The notes beneath the pieces were generated by a model, which saw only the letters and a program-made list of their open reading frames with translations, made no database searches and was not told the origin of the DNA. The position numbers and the translations under genes were made by a program. From JAGNKE01 sp964583335 (GTDB lineage Bacteria; Pseudomonadota; Alphaproteobacteria; Micavibrionales; Micavibrionaceae): a stretch of DNA of 64,000 nt. This document shows, piece after piece, positions 54,384 through 63,913 of the stretch (position 1 is the stretch's first letter; every line of letters begins with the position of its first letter). The stretch spans positions 113,593-177,592 of the forward strand of contig CAZOVG010000007.1 in assembly GCA_964583335.1 (NCBI GenBank). The letters run 5' to 3'.

Positions 54384-55121
54384 ATGGTCATCAGCCAACA
54401 GGATAAAGGGTCGAAGATCCCGCGCCACGTAGCCATCATCATGGATGGCAACGGTCGCTGGGCCAAGCGCCGAGGCTTGCCCCGCACGGCGGGCCACAAG
54501 CAGGGGGCTGAGGCGGCCCGCAAGATCGTGGAGGCTGCCGCCGACCGGGGCGTGGAATACCTCACGCTGTTCGGCTTTTCCTCCGAAAACTGGAACCGTC
54601 CCCGCGCGGAGATCGAGGAGCTCATGAAGCTCCTGCGTTATTATCTGCGCTCGGAAACCGCCGACCTTCATAAAAGAAACGCCCGGCTGCGGGTGGTCGG
54701 CGATCTCTCCGCCTTCGATTCGGACATCATCCAGCTGATCGACAACGCGCAGACCCTCACGGAAAACAACACGCGGATCAACGTGACGATCGCCCTCAAT
54801 TACGGCGGTCGGCAGGACATTGCGCAGGCGGTCGAAAAGCTCTGTCAGGAGGTTCTCGAAGCCGGGATCGTCCCCCCGCAGGAGGCGATCGCAAGGGCGC
54901 TTGAGCGCAATCTGCGCACTCACGCCCTGCCGGACCCGGATCTATTGATCCGCACCAGCGGCGAAAAGCGCATCAGCAACTTCATGCTCTGGCAGTGCGC
55001 CTACGCTGAAATGGTCTTCTCCCCCGTCCTGTGGCCCGATTTCGGCCCGGCGGAGCTGGACCAGGCGCTGGGCGAATACGCCGACCGCGACCGCCGCTTT
55101 GGCTCGGTAAAACAATCCTAG
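54384..55121 (+). CDS. uppS: Isoprenyl transferase (undecaprenyl diphosphate synthase)
   Basis: Makes the C55 lipid carrier for peptidoglycan and polysaccharide synthesis by cis-addition of isopentenyl diphosphate. It has 245 aa. HVAIIMDGNGRWAKRRGLPR carries the catalytic Asp, and FSSENWNRP and DLLIRTSGEKRISNFMLWQ are conserved. It lies 17 bp after frr and precedes cdsA in the usual envelope cluster. Confidence 0.97.
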   Translation: MVISQQDKGSKIPRHVAIIMDGNGRWAKRRGLPRTAGHKQGAEAARKIVEAAADRGVEYLTLFGFSSENWNRPRAEIEELMKLLRYYLRSETADLHKRNARLRVVGDLSAFDSDIIQLIDNAQTLTENNTRINVTIALNYGGRQDIAQAVEKLCQEVLEAGIVPPQEAIARALERNLRTHALPDPDLLIRTSGEKRISNFMLWQCAYAEMVFSPVLWPDFGPAELDQALGEYADRDRRFGSVKQS

Positions 55122-55193
55122 CGTTCGCATGGCTTTTTCTGCATAATCCGGGCGAAAGGCCCCGGCGAAGGCACGGCAAGCAGGGTTCGAAAA

Positions 55194-55886
55194 GTGGCAA
55201 AAACACTGGAGTTCGGTAAACTGAAGCTCAGGGTGATCTCCGCCCTGGTTATGGCACCTTGCTTCATATACATTATGTATACTGGCGGCATAGTCTTCCA
55301 GACCTTCCTGCTTCTGGCTTTTGCCCTCTCGCTCTATGAGTGGTACGGGCTGTCTCAAAAAACCGACCGCTTCCTGTTTTATTTCAGCATGGGCACGGCC
55401 TATATGATGATGGCCTACGGCAGCTTTTACTTCCTGCGCGAATTTTACAACCTGAACGTCCTGCTGATCTTTATCGGTATGATCTGGTTCAGCGACATCG
55501 GCGCCTATTTTACCGGCAAGACGCTGGGCGGCCCCAAACTGATCCAGAAGATCAGCCCCAATAAAACGTGGTCGGGCTTCGGCGGCGCTTTGTTTTTCCC
55601 GGCCGTGTTCGCGGTGATCTGGATCAGCATCTTCGGCTTCCATGACCATTTCCAGAAACTGGGCCTCCTGATGCTCCTGCCCGCCGGGTTCATGGTCGGT
55701 TTGGCGATCGGCTGTGTCGGGCAGGTCGGCGACTTGTTGATCTCTTACGTAAAGCGCCGCGCCAACGTGAAGGACACAGGAACCCTGATCCCCGGACATG
55801 GCGGCCTTCTCGACCGGATCGACTCGATGATGCTCGGCGCGCCGGTGTTTCTGTTTCTGATTAGTGTCCTCCATTATGTCTTCTAA
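55194..55886 (+). CDS. cdsA: Phosphatidate cytidylyltransferase
   Basis: Makes CDP-diacylglycerol for phospholipid synthesis; a multi-helix inner-membrane enzyme, 230 aa, at the short end of the family. The start is GTG. The signature near the C-terminus, VKDTGTLIPGHGGLLDRIDS, is intact, and SPNKTWSGFGGALF is also present. It overlaps dxr by 11 bp. Confidence 0.95.
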   Translation: MAKTLEFGKLKLRVISALVMAPCFIYIMYTGGIVFQTFLLLAFALSLYEWYGLSQKTDRFLFYFSMGTAYMMMAYGSFYFLREFYNLNVLLIFIGMIWFSDIGAYFTGKTLGGPKLIQKISPNKTWSGFGGALFFPAVFAVIWISIFGFHDHFQKLGLLMLLPAGFMVGLAIGCVGQVGDLLISYVKRRANVKDTGTLIPGHGGLLDRIDSMMLGAPVFLFLISVLHYVF

Positions 55887-57087
55887 AAAAACAGTCAGTA
55901 TTTTCGGCGTGACCGGATCGGTCGGAACCAGCGCCTGCGACGTAATTATGAATGCCCCCGGCACATTTGACGTTCAGACCGTCACGGCGGGCAGAAACGT
56001 CGAAAAACTGGCACAGGCCGCCCGAACGTTGGGCGCAAAGCAGGCCGTTATCGCGGACGAAGACCTACTGGAATCTCTTAAATCGAAGCTGGCGGGCTCA
56101 GGAATCGAGGCGCTGGGCGGGCGCAAGGCCCTGATTAAGGCCGCGGCGCAGCCTGCCGATATTCTTCTGGCCGCCATCGTGGGGTTCGAAGGGCTCCGGC
56201 CCATTCTCTCCGCCCTCGAAAACGGCGTAAACGTGGCCATCGCCAACAAGGAGCCTCTGGTGGCAGCCGGCCATCTGGTCAAGGAAGCGGCAGAAAAGGG
56301 CGGTGCGCGGCTGATCCCGGTGGACAGCGAGCATAACGCGATCTTTCAGGTGCTAGAGCAGCGCAACAGAAGCATGGTCGAAAAGGTGATCCTGACGGCC
56401 TCCGGTGGGCCGTTCCTCAACTGGACGCACGAGCAGATGGCCAAGGCGACGCCCGAACAGGCCGTGGCTCATCCCAACTGGTCCATGGGCCCCAAAATCT
56501 CCGTGGATAGCGCGACCATGATGAACAAGGCTCTGGAAGTCATTGAAGCGGAAATTCTTTTCGATCTTGACCCAGATCAGATCGAAGTGCTGATCCACCC
56601 GCAATCGGTCGTTCACTCGTTGGTCGCCTACAAAGACGGCTCCCAGCTCGCACAACTGGGCGAAAGCGACATGCGCGTCCCGATCGCCCACGCGCTGGCC
56701 TGGCCGGACAGGCTGGAGCAGGGGGGGCGTACGCTCGATCTGGCCTCCGTTTCAACCCTCACCTTCAGCCACCCCGATTTTGATAAATTCCCGGCTTTAG
56801 GCTATGCTTACGCGTGTCTTAAACGCGGTGCGGCCGCCTGCATCGCCCTGAACGCCGCCAACGAAGTCGCGGTTCAGGCGTTTCTGGAGCGGCGCATCGG
56901 TTTTATGGATATTCTTAGCGCCGTCGCCCATGCGCTGGACGATGAACAGTGTAACCCCTCGGCCAAATCGCCGAAAACGGTTGAAGAGATTGAAAAATTG
57001 GATCAAACTGTGCGCGCTTTGACGGAAGAGTATATAGCAACCCGCCAGACACACGGACAACATAGGAAAGCGGTAAGTCCCTCATGA
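55876..57087 (+). CDS. dxr: 1-deoxy-D-xylulose 5-phosphate reductoisomerase
   Basis: NADPH-dependent step of the MEP isoprenoid pathway that feeds UppS. 403 aa from the ATG at 55876; an earlier in-frame GTG lies inside cdsA. The NADPH-binding start VSIFGVTGSVGTSACDVI, the metal-binding LIPVDSEHNAIFQ and the SATMMNKALEVIEA segment are present. It overlaps the next gene by ATGA. Confidence 0.97.
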   Translation: MSSKKTVSIFGVTGSVGTSACDVIMNAPGTFDVQTVTAGRNVEKLAQAARTLGAKQAVIADEDLLESLKSKLAGSGIEALGGRKALIKAAAQPADILLAAIVGFEGLRPILSALENGVNVAIANKEPLVAAGHLVKEAAEKGGARLIPVDSEHNAIFQVLEQRNRSMVEKVILTASGGPFLNWTHEQMAKATPEQAVAHPNWSMGPKISVDSATMMNKALEVIEAEILFDLDPDQIEVLIHPQSVVHSLVAYKDGSQLAQLGESDMRVPIAHALAWPDRLEQGGRTLDLASVSTLTFSHPDFDKFPALGYAYACLKRGAAACIALNAANEVAVQAFLERRIGFMDILSAVAHALDDEQCNPSAKSPKTVEEIEKLDQTVRALTEEYIATRQTHGQHRKAVSPS

Positions 57088-58484
57088 ACATCATGGAACT
57101 GGTTCAGATCTTTGGCCATAACTTCTTCTTTTTCGTCGTCGTATTTTTGCTCGTCCTGAGCATTTTGGTCTTCGTGCACGAATGGGGCCATTACATCATC
57201 GCACGGATGTGCGGCGTCAGGGTGGACAGCTTCTCCATCGGTTTCGGCAAGGAACTCTGCGGTTGGAACGACCGTAACGGCACGCGTTGGAAAATTTCGC
57301 TCATCCCGCTCGGCGGTTATGTAAAGCTTTACGGTGACGTTGACCCGGCCAGCGCCGGACACACCGACCAGGTCGAAGACAAGGAGCAGGGCGAAAAGCG
57401 CACCATGACCGACTCGGAGCGTTCTCAGGCTTTCTTCGCCAAACCCGTTTCGCAACGCGCGGCGATCGTATTTGCCGGTCCGGCGATCAATTACATTTTC
57501 GCGTTCCTGATCTACGCAGGGATCTTCATGTATTACGGCCAGTCGGTCTCTCCTCCGGTGGCGGGGGCGGTCGTTATCGGAACCGCTGCGGAACGTCACG
57601 GTTTCCTGCCGCACGACCGTATTATAAGCATTGATGGAAAGGCTATGGAGAGCTTTAAGGATCTCCAGCGCGAGATGATGCTTGCGCTCGATACGGAACG
57701 TCATTTCATCGTTGAAAGAGACGGACAGACTGTGGACATCCATGCCCGGCCGGATCGTCAGGAAATGACGGATAATTTTGGATTCAAAAGCAGCCAGGGT
57801 CGGCTGGGTATCTATGAACCGAGCTGGGGTGTCGAAATTGCCAAAATCACCAAGATCGATGGTCAGGCAATAGAGAACAACGAAGACAAGGTTAAGGCGC
57901 TGCAGGAGCGCATGGGCAAAACCTACCGCCTTGAGATTGATCTTGGCCCGAAAAAGGAAGAATTGGTTGTTCGCCCGGTGGCCGAACTGAACAAAAATAT
58001 GACCAATCCCGAGGACAAGACCTATTACGGAGTGTTATTCCTCTCTAATCAGGAGCCAAAAGAAATCATACAACTGACCCCCGGCGAGGCGGTTTACCGT
58101 GCGGCGCGGGAATGTTACCTCGTGACCCGGGGAATCCTTGAAGGGCTTGGCCAGATGATTACGGGCGTTCGCAGCGCGACCGAGCTCGGCGGCATCATTC
58201 GTATCGGCGCCATAACCGGAGAAATCGCGCAAAACGGCTTTTTTGCCTTGATCATCTTGATGGCGCTGCTGTCTATCAATTTGGGCTTCATAAACCTTCT
58301 GCCGATCCCGCTGCTCGACGGCGGGCACCTTCTGTTCTACTTCTTCGAGGCGGTCATGGGTCGCCCGGTTTCCGAACAAGTTCAGGAATACGCTTTCCGC
58401 TTCGGCTTGGTCTTTTTGCTAGGAATCATGGCCTTCGCCAACCTTAATGATATTCTGCAACTCCTGCGGGCCGGTTCCGGCTAA
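57084..58484 (+). CDS. rseP: RseP/MmpA-family site-2 protease, first copy
   Basis: Inner-membrane zinc metalloprotease that cuts anti-sigma factors and signal peptide remnants inside the membrane. 466 aa. The zinc motif HEWGH (residues 32-36) and the third ligand in LLPIPLLDGG (LDG about 411-413) are both present, with a PDZ domain between. It overlaps dxr by ATGA, the normal rseP position. A second intact homolog follows 22 bp downstream. Confidence 0.95.
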   Translation: MNIMELVQIFGHNFFFFVVVFLLVLSILVFVHEWGHYIIARMCGVRVDSFSIGFGKELCGWNDRNGTRWKISLIPLGGYVKLYGDVDPASAGHTDQVEDKEQGEKRTMTDSERSQAFFAKPVSQRAAIVFAGPAINYIFAFLIYAGIFMYYGQSVSPPVAGAVVIGTAAERHGFLPHDRIISIDGKAMESFKDLQREMMLALDTERHFIVERDGQTVDIHARPDRQEMTDNFGFKSSQGRLGIYEPSWGVEIAKITKIDGQAIENNEDKVKALQERMGKTYRLEIDLGPKKEELVVRPVAELNKNMTNPEDKTYYGVLFLSNQEPKEIIQLTPGEAVYRAARECYLVTRGILEGLGQMITGVRSATELGGIIRIGAITGEIAQNGFFALIILMALLSINLGFINLLPIPLLDGGHLLFYFFEAVMGRPVSEQVQEYAFRFGLVFLLGIMAFANLNDILQLLRAGSG

Positions 58485-58506
58485 CCCATGAAGCACGGAT
58501 AAGCCT

Positions 58507-59898
58507 ATGGACGCTGCGCCCTCGGAAGCCATGACCCTTCTCGAAATAGGTGACTTGGTTTTCCGCTATGGCGTTGTAACGGCCGTTAGCCTTGCCCTGA
58601 TTATCCTGATCCATGAATTCGGGCATTATATGGCGGCGAGAGCCTTCGGGGTGAAAGTCACCAAATTCTCCATCGGCTTCGGTAAAGAGATCTGGGGCCG
58701 CACCGACAAAAAAGGCACGCGCTGGTCGCTCTCCCGTCTGCCGATCGGCGGATATGTGGCCATTTTCGGGGATGTCGATCCCGCCGACCCGGTGATCTGG
58801 GACGCGGAAAGTAAAGAAAAACGAAGGCTGACCGAGGAGGAACTCGCCGTAGCCTTCTGTACCCGCAAGGTCTGGCAGCGCATGATCATCGTCGCCGCCG
58901 GACCGGGGATCAACGTATTCTTGGCGTTCACGCTTCTGGCGGGCCTGTTTATGGTTCGCGGCGTAACGGTAACCCCTCCGGTCGTCAACGGCATAGCCAT
59001 CGGCACAGCGAGTTACGAAGCCGGTTTCCAGTTAGGAGACAGGATTCTGGAAATGGACGGCCGCAAGATTAACGACTTTGAGGAAATTTACAAAGTCACG
59101 ACGAAAGACTGGACCAACCCCCATAAATACAAAGTGTTGCGGAACGGAGAGGTCATCGAGATCACGATGACAGCCCGCGAAATGAACCTGACCGACAGGA
59201 AAGGCAGGAAGTGGGAGGGCAGGGGCAAGATCGGAATGCTCAACGCTACAAACGCCTATTTTGATCAGATGGTTAAAATAGACGGCATCGAAACGCGAAA
59301 AGACCCCGATAAGGCTCGGAAATTGCTGCTGGAGCGGCTCGATAAAGTTGTGGAAATTGAATATGACCTAACGGATGACGGGGAAGACGTATTCATCGGC
59401 AAATTTCCTTCAGCCTACAACGGTCATCTCGAAGACCCCAAACACCGCTACTATGACCGCATATTTTCAAATGATATCAATAAAATAGAATATGCCCGTA
59501 AAGACATATTTTCAGCCTACGGTCGTGCTGCAGATCAGATATGGAGAGGAATGAAGACAACCGTAGGTTTGTTTGCGGTGTTATATAAGGGGCGGACAGA
59601 AGAGCCAATAGTGGGAGGCGTTTTAAAACTGGGAAAATACGCCGGGGGGGCAGCCAAAGAGGGCGTAAGCGACTACATAGTCTTCCTAACCATGCTCTCC
59701 ATGGCTATAGCCCTGATCAATATTCTGCCCATACCGCTTCTGGACGGCGGCTTTATGGTTTTTCTAATATACGAAGCCATAACGGGGCAGCAACTTTCTC
59801 CACGGATACAGAACATCGCCTTTGCAATTGCTCTGGTCTTTTTGGCCGGAATCATGATAATTGCTAACCTGATTGATTTGATCTATCTCTTTAGCTGA
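58507..59898 (+). CDS. RseP/MmpA-family site-2 protease, second copy
   Basis: A second full-length site-2 protease, 463 aa, with HEFGH (residues 36-40), FSIGFGKEIWGRTDKKGTRW and ILPIPLLDGG (LDG about 412-414). The PDZ-like middle region is divergent from the first copy and has a longer charged segment. All catalytic residues are kept, so it is not a dead copy. It lies between the first rseP and bamA and is probably in the same operon. Its substrates may differ from those of the first copy. Confidence 0.93.
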   Translation: MDAAPSEAMTLLEIGDLVFRYGVVTAVSLALIILIHEFGHYMAARAFGVKVTKFSIGFGKEIWGRTDKKGTRWSLSRLPIGGYVAIFGDVDPADPVIWDAESKEKRRLTEEELAVAFCTRKVWQRMIIVAAGPGINVFLAFTLLAGLFMVRGVTVTPPVVNGIAIGTASYEAGFQLGDRILEMDGRKINDFEEIYKVTTKDWTNPHKYKVLRNGEVIEITMTAREMNLTDRKGRKWEGRGKIGMLNATNAYFDQMVKIDGIETRKDPDKARKLLLERLDKVVEIEYDLTDDGEDVFIGKFPSAYNGHLEDPKHRYYDRIFSNDINKIEYARKDIFSAYGRAADQIWRGMKTTVGLFAVLYKGRTEEPIVGGVLKLGKYAGGAAKEGVSDYIVFLTMLSMAIALINILPIPLLDGGFMVFLIYEAITGQQLSPRIQNIAFAIALVFLAGIMIIANLIDLIYLFS

Positions 59899-59954
59899 GG
59901 TTTTCGATCCTGATAGCCTCGTAATCACTTAAGTAAACGCAGGAATGCTCAAAA

Positions 59955-62237
59955 ATGACGAATAAAAGCAGGATGCTTAAGGCGCTCAGCCTTGTTCTGA
60001 CCATGGTAATTGTCGCGGCCCTGCCGGCGCGCGCGTGGGCTGAAACAGTACGCAAGATCGAAGTGAGCGGTTCTGAGCGGATCGAAGAAGCGACCGTGGT
60101 GTCCTACATGGACCTCAAGACCGGTGACCCGTTGGACGAAATCGCTGTAGACCGGGCCCTCAAGAGCCTGTTTTCCACAGGTCTTTTCGCGGATGTTAAG
60201 GTGGTGGATGCCGGGGGCGGTACGCTTAAAGTAACGGTCGTTGAAAATCCGATCGTCAACCAGATCAGCTTTGAAGGCAATGACAAGATTGATGATTCCG
60301 AGCTGCTGGGCGAAATTCAGTTGCGCCCGCGCCATGTATTCACGAGAACGAAGGTGCAGTCCGATCTCTCGCGCCTCAATCAGGTATACCGCCGCCAGGG
60401 GCGTTTCTCGGTCAATATCGAGCCCAAGGTCATTCGTCTCGATCAAAACCGCGTCGATCTCGTGTTTGAAATCGACGAGGGCGATGTAACCGAGGTTAAA
60501 ACGATACGCTTTGTTGGAAATAAGAAATTTGACGACGACAAACTGCGCAGCGTTATCAGCACAAAGCAAACGGCATGGTACCGTTTCCTGACATCGGACG
60601 ATCGTTATGACGAGGACCGTTTGTCCTACGATCAGGAATTGCTGCGCAACTATTATCTCTCTCGCGGCTATGCGGACTTCTCGGTCGTTTCGGCTACGGC
60701 TGAACTCTCTCCTGACAAGAAAAGCTTCTTCCTGACCTTTACGGTTGATGAAGGCGAGCGCTACAAGGTCGCAGGAACGAGCATCGTTTCCGAATTGCGT
60801 AACTTTGACACGGCTTCGCTTCAACCTTCGGTCAATTTCGGCGCAGGAGACTGGTATGACGCCGACAAGGTCAAGCAAAGCGTTTCCGCCATGACCGATC
60901 ATCTGGGGGACCTTCAATTCGCCTTCGTAAACGTCAAGCCTGACATTCAGAAGGACAGAGAAAAGAAAGAAGTTTTGGTCATATTTAGTGTGAGCGAGAC
61001 CCCGCCCGTATTCGTTGAGCGTGTAAACATCAACGGCAACGTCCGTACGATGGACAAGGTTCTGCGCCGTGAGATCGAGGTGGTCGAAGGCGACCCGTTC
61101 AACCGCTCCAAGGTGGCAAAATCCGAACAGAACATCAAAAATCTGGATTACTTCGAGAACGTGAAGCTTGACGTCAAGCAGGGATCGGCGCCCGATAAGA
61201 CGGTCATCGACGTGGATGTCCAGGAAAAATCGACCGGTGAACTCTCGATCGGCGCGGGCTTCTCTTCAACCGACGGACCGTTGGCGGATTTCCGTATCCG
61301 CGAACGCAACCTTTTGGGTAAAGGGCAGGATTTGTTATTTGCGACCACAATCGCGGGCAAGCGCTCCGAATTCGACGTGTCGTTTACCGAGCCTTACTTC
61401 CTTGACCGCGACCTTTCGGCGGGCTTCGACATCTTCCATATCTCGCGCGATTTGCAGGACGAAAGCTCTTACGACCAGAAGCGGACCGGAGGCGCCCTGC
61501 GTATGGGCTATCCCTTGTCGGAAAATTGGCGCCAGACGGTTAAATACCAGTACGAGAAAAACGACATCGACAATGTCGATAGCGACGCTTCCCGGTTCAT
61601 TCGCGATCAGGAAGGCTTAAGGACGACATCTGCGGTCTCCCAACGCCTAGTCTACGACACTCGCGACAGCATGCTGCTGACGACGGAGGGACTTTACTAC
61701 TGGCTCGACACCGAAGTCGCGGGTCTTGGCGGGGATGCTAAATATGTCTCCGGCCGCACCGGAGCATCCTACTTCTACCCTGTCATGGATCAGGTTGTCG
61801 TCAATGCATTGGGCGAGGTCGGCGCGATCACAGGCTACAGCAACACGGACGTAGAGATTAACGAGCGCTTCTTCATCGGCGGCTCAACGCTCCGCGGTTT
61901 TGAGCGCTCAGGGATTGGTCCGCGCGACTCGAAAACCGACGATGCACTCGGCGGCAATATGTTCTACCGTGGCAGTGTCGAAGGGTCCTTCCCTGTCGGT
62001 CTGCCCAAGGAAATGGGCATCAAGGGGCACCTTTTCACAGATTTCGGCTCACTTATGGATATTGACGAAAGCGGCTCCAGCCTTCTGGAGGAAGACTCTC
62101 TGCGGGCCAGCGCGGGCGTAGGCCTTTCGTGGCGCTCTCCGTTCGGCCCGATCCGCGTGGATCTGGCGGTTCCTTACTTGAAAGAAGATTTCGACGAGGA
62201 AGAGTATTTCAGGTTTGATTTTGGAACGCGCTTCTAG
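59955..62237 (+). CDS. bamA: Outer membrane protein assembly factor BamA
   Basis: Omp85 protein that folds and inserts outer-membrane beta-barrels. 760 aa: signal peptide ending at AWA (about residue 27), five POTRA domains to about residue 420 (for example VDLVFEIDEGDVTEVKTIRF), then a 16-strand barrel with GGSTLRGFERSGIGPRD (the conserved VRGF-like loop) and a C-terminal aromatic ending FRFDFGTRF. It is followed by its chaperone gene skp. Confidence 0.97.
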   Translation: MTNKSRMLKALSLVLTMVIVAALPARAWAETVRKIEVSGSERIEEATVVSYMDLKTGDPLDEIAVDRALKSLFSTGLFADVKVVDAGGGTLKVTVVENPIVNQISFEGNDKIDDSELLGEIQLRPRHVFTRTKVQSDLSRLNQVYRRQGRFSVNIEPKVIRLDQNRVDLVFEIDEGDVTEVKTIRFVGNKKFDDDKLRSVISTKQTAWYRFLTSDDRYDEDRLSYDQELLRNYYLSRGYADFSVVSATAELSPDKKSFFLTFTVDEGERYKVAGTSIVSELRNFDTASLQPSVNFGAGDWYDADKVKQSVSAMTDHLGDLQFAFVNVKPDIQKDREKKEVLVIFSVSETPPVFVERVNINGNVRTMDKVLRREIEVVEGDPFNRSKVAKSEQNIKNLDYFENVKLDVKQGSAPDKTVIDVDVQEKSTGELSIGAGFSSTDGPLADFRIRERNLLGKGQDLLFATTIAGKRSEFDVSFTEPYFLDRDLSAGFDIFHISRDLQDESSYDQKRTGGALRMGYPLSENWRQTVKYQYEKNDIDNVDSDASRFIRDQEGLRTTSAVSQRLVYDTRDSMLLTTEGLYYWLDTEVAGLGGDAKYVSGRTGASYFYPVMDQVVVNALGEVGAITGYSNTDVEINERFFIGGSTLRGFERSGIGPRDSKTDDALGGNMFYRGSVEGSFPVGLPKEMGIKGHLFTDFGSLMDIDESGSSLLEEDSLRASAGVGLSWRSPFGPIRVDLAVPYLKEDFDEEEYFRFDFGTRF

Positions 62238-62274
62238 TAGCGTCTGTGGCTAAACCTACACTAGGGATTCCAAA

Positions 62275-62823
62275 ATGAAGTTGCGTATTATAGCCCGGGC
62301 TTTGATCTGCTCTGCTTTTCTGATGTTCTTGGCTGCGCCTCAGGCGTACGCCCAAATCTCCATCGCCGTTGTCGACGTCGAGTCGATTATGTCCGAGTCT
62401 GCCGCCGCTAAGTCGATCAAGGAGCAGGTGAAAGAACAGTCCGCTAAGTTCGAAGCGGAAATGCAGGCCTTGGAAAAGCAACTCAACGCTGACCTTGATA
62501 AGCTGAAAAAGGAAGGCGAAGCCCTCTCCCGCGAAGAAAATGACAAGAAAGCCGCAGCGTTTTTACAAAAGCGCGACCAGTCAAAGAAAACCCTGAAAAA
62601 GCGTTTCTCCGCTCTCAGAAAAGGTGAAAGTCAGGCCCTGAGCAAGCTCACGGACGCGATCTTCGAAGTGTGCGCCAAGCTGGCCGAAGAGCGCAAATAC
62701 GACCTCGTCATTACGCGCGGGAACGTAATCGTCGGCTCGAAGGCTCTGGATATCACTGCGGACGTGATGAAAAATCTTAACGCAGCCCTGCCCACCGTAA
62801 AAATGACGGTCGCGGCGGAGTGA
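62275..62823 (+). CDS. skp: OmpH/Skp-family periplasmic chaperone
   Basis: Holds unfolded outer-membrane proteins on the way to BamA. 182 aa with a signal peptide ending at AYA (about residue 24), a short beta start (ISIAVVDVESIMSESAAAKS), two long Lys/Glu/Ala-rich helices and the C-terminal EERKYDLVITRGNVIVGSKA segment. It lies between bamA and lpxD, the usual order. Confidence 0.93.
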   Translation: MKLRIIARALICSAFLMFLAAPQAYAQISIAVVDVESIMSESAAAKSIKEQVKEQSAKFEAEMQALEKQLNADLDKLKKEGEALSREENDKKAAAFLQKRDQSKKTLKKRFSALRKGESQALSKLTDAIFEVCAKLAEERKYDLVITRGNVIVGSKALDITADVMKNLNAALPTVKMTVAAE

Positions 62824-62838
62824 CGAAGAAAGGCGGCT

Positions 62839-63870
62839 ATGGCCGATCCCGCGTTCTTTAAAAAGGCCGGTGAGTTCGCACTGGGTGAAATTGCGCAAAA
62901 GACCGGGGCAACTCTTGTTCCTGCCGGTGAGCACAGCGCAAAAAAGACCATTCGAGATGTTGCCCCGCTCTCGGTCGCAGGGCCGGAAACACTCAGCTTT
63001 CTGGATAATCTGAAATATCGCGAAGATTTTTTGACCACAAACGCGGGCGCTTGTTTTGTCACACCGGAAATGGCAAAGCTAGCCCCGGCAGGCCTTATTT
63101 GCCTCGTGAGCCCGTCCCCCTATAAGGCTTATGCGCAAACAGCGCAGCTCTTTTACCCCGAAACGCGGCCCAAGGCTGAAATTTCAGAAAAAGCTTGGGT
63201 TCACCCTCTCGCCAAGATAGGCGAGCATTGCGTGATCGAAGCGGGAGCCTGTGTAGAGGAGGGGGCGCAGATCGGTGATGATTGTTGGATCGAGCACGGC
63301 GCAGTAATCGGCCGAAACGTCCGGATCGGGAACAACTGCCGGATAGGAACAAACGCCAGCGTTTCGCACGCCCATTTGGGCGACCATGTGCGGCTCTATC
63401 CCGGGGTTCGTGTAGGACAGGACGGCTTCGGCTTCGCAATCGACCCGGCCGGACACGTCAAGGTACCGCAGCTGGGCCGTGTGGTCATCGGCGATCATGT
63501 TGAAATCGGGGCCAATACGACCATAGACCGGGGCGCAGGGCCCGATACGCTGATAGGGTCTGGCACGTGGATCGATAATTTGGTGCAGATTGGCCATAAC
63601 GTGGAAATCGGCCGGGGTTGTATTATCGTGGCTCAGGTCGGAATCTCCGGAAGCACAAAAATTGACGACTTCGTGGCCATCGGCGGCCAGGTCGGCGTTG
63701 CCGGCCACCTCAAAATCGGCAAAGGCGCCCGCATAGGGGCTCAAGCGGGGGTGATGCGGGATGTTCCGCCGGGAGAAGAGCAACTGGGTACGCCCGCTTA
63801 CCCATCAAGGCATTACTTCCGTCAGATTGCCGCACTAAATCGCTTGATTCAGAAGAAAAAAGGCGTTTAA
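62839..63870 (+). CDS. lpxD: UDP-3-O-acylglucosamine N-acyltransferase
   Basis: Third step of lipid A synthesis. 343 aa: an N-terminal uridine-binding domain and a left-handed beta-helix of hexapeptide repeats (IGEHCVIEAGACVEEGAQIG and onward), followed by a short helical tail. The catalytic His is in the segment LVQIGHNVEIG. It lies in the lpxD-fabZ(-lpxA) cluster. Confidence 0.97.
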   Translation: MADPAFFKKAGEFALGEIAQKTGATLVPAGEHSAKKTIRDVAPLSVAGPETLSFLDNLKYREDFLTTNAGACFVTPEMAKLAPAGLICLVSPSPYKAYAQTAQLFYPETRPKAEISEKAWVHPLAKIGEHCVIEAGACVEEGAQIGDDCWIEHGAVIGRNVRIGNNCRIGTNASVSHAHLGDHVRLYPGVRVGQDGFGFAIDPAGHVKVPQLGRVVIGDHVEIGANTTIDRGAGPDTLIGSGTWIDNLVQIGHNVEIGRGCIIVAQVGISGSTKIDDFVAIGGQVGVAGHLKIGKGARIGAQAGVMRDVPPGEEQLGTPAYPSRHYFRQIAALNRLIQKKKGV

Positions 63871-63913
63871 CTGCACTCGGCGCAATAAAGAACATCAGCC
63901 TGAACAATCGACC

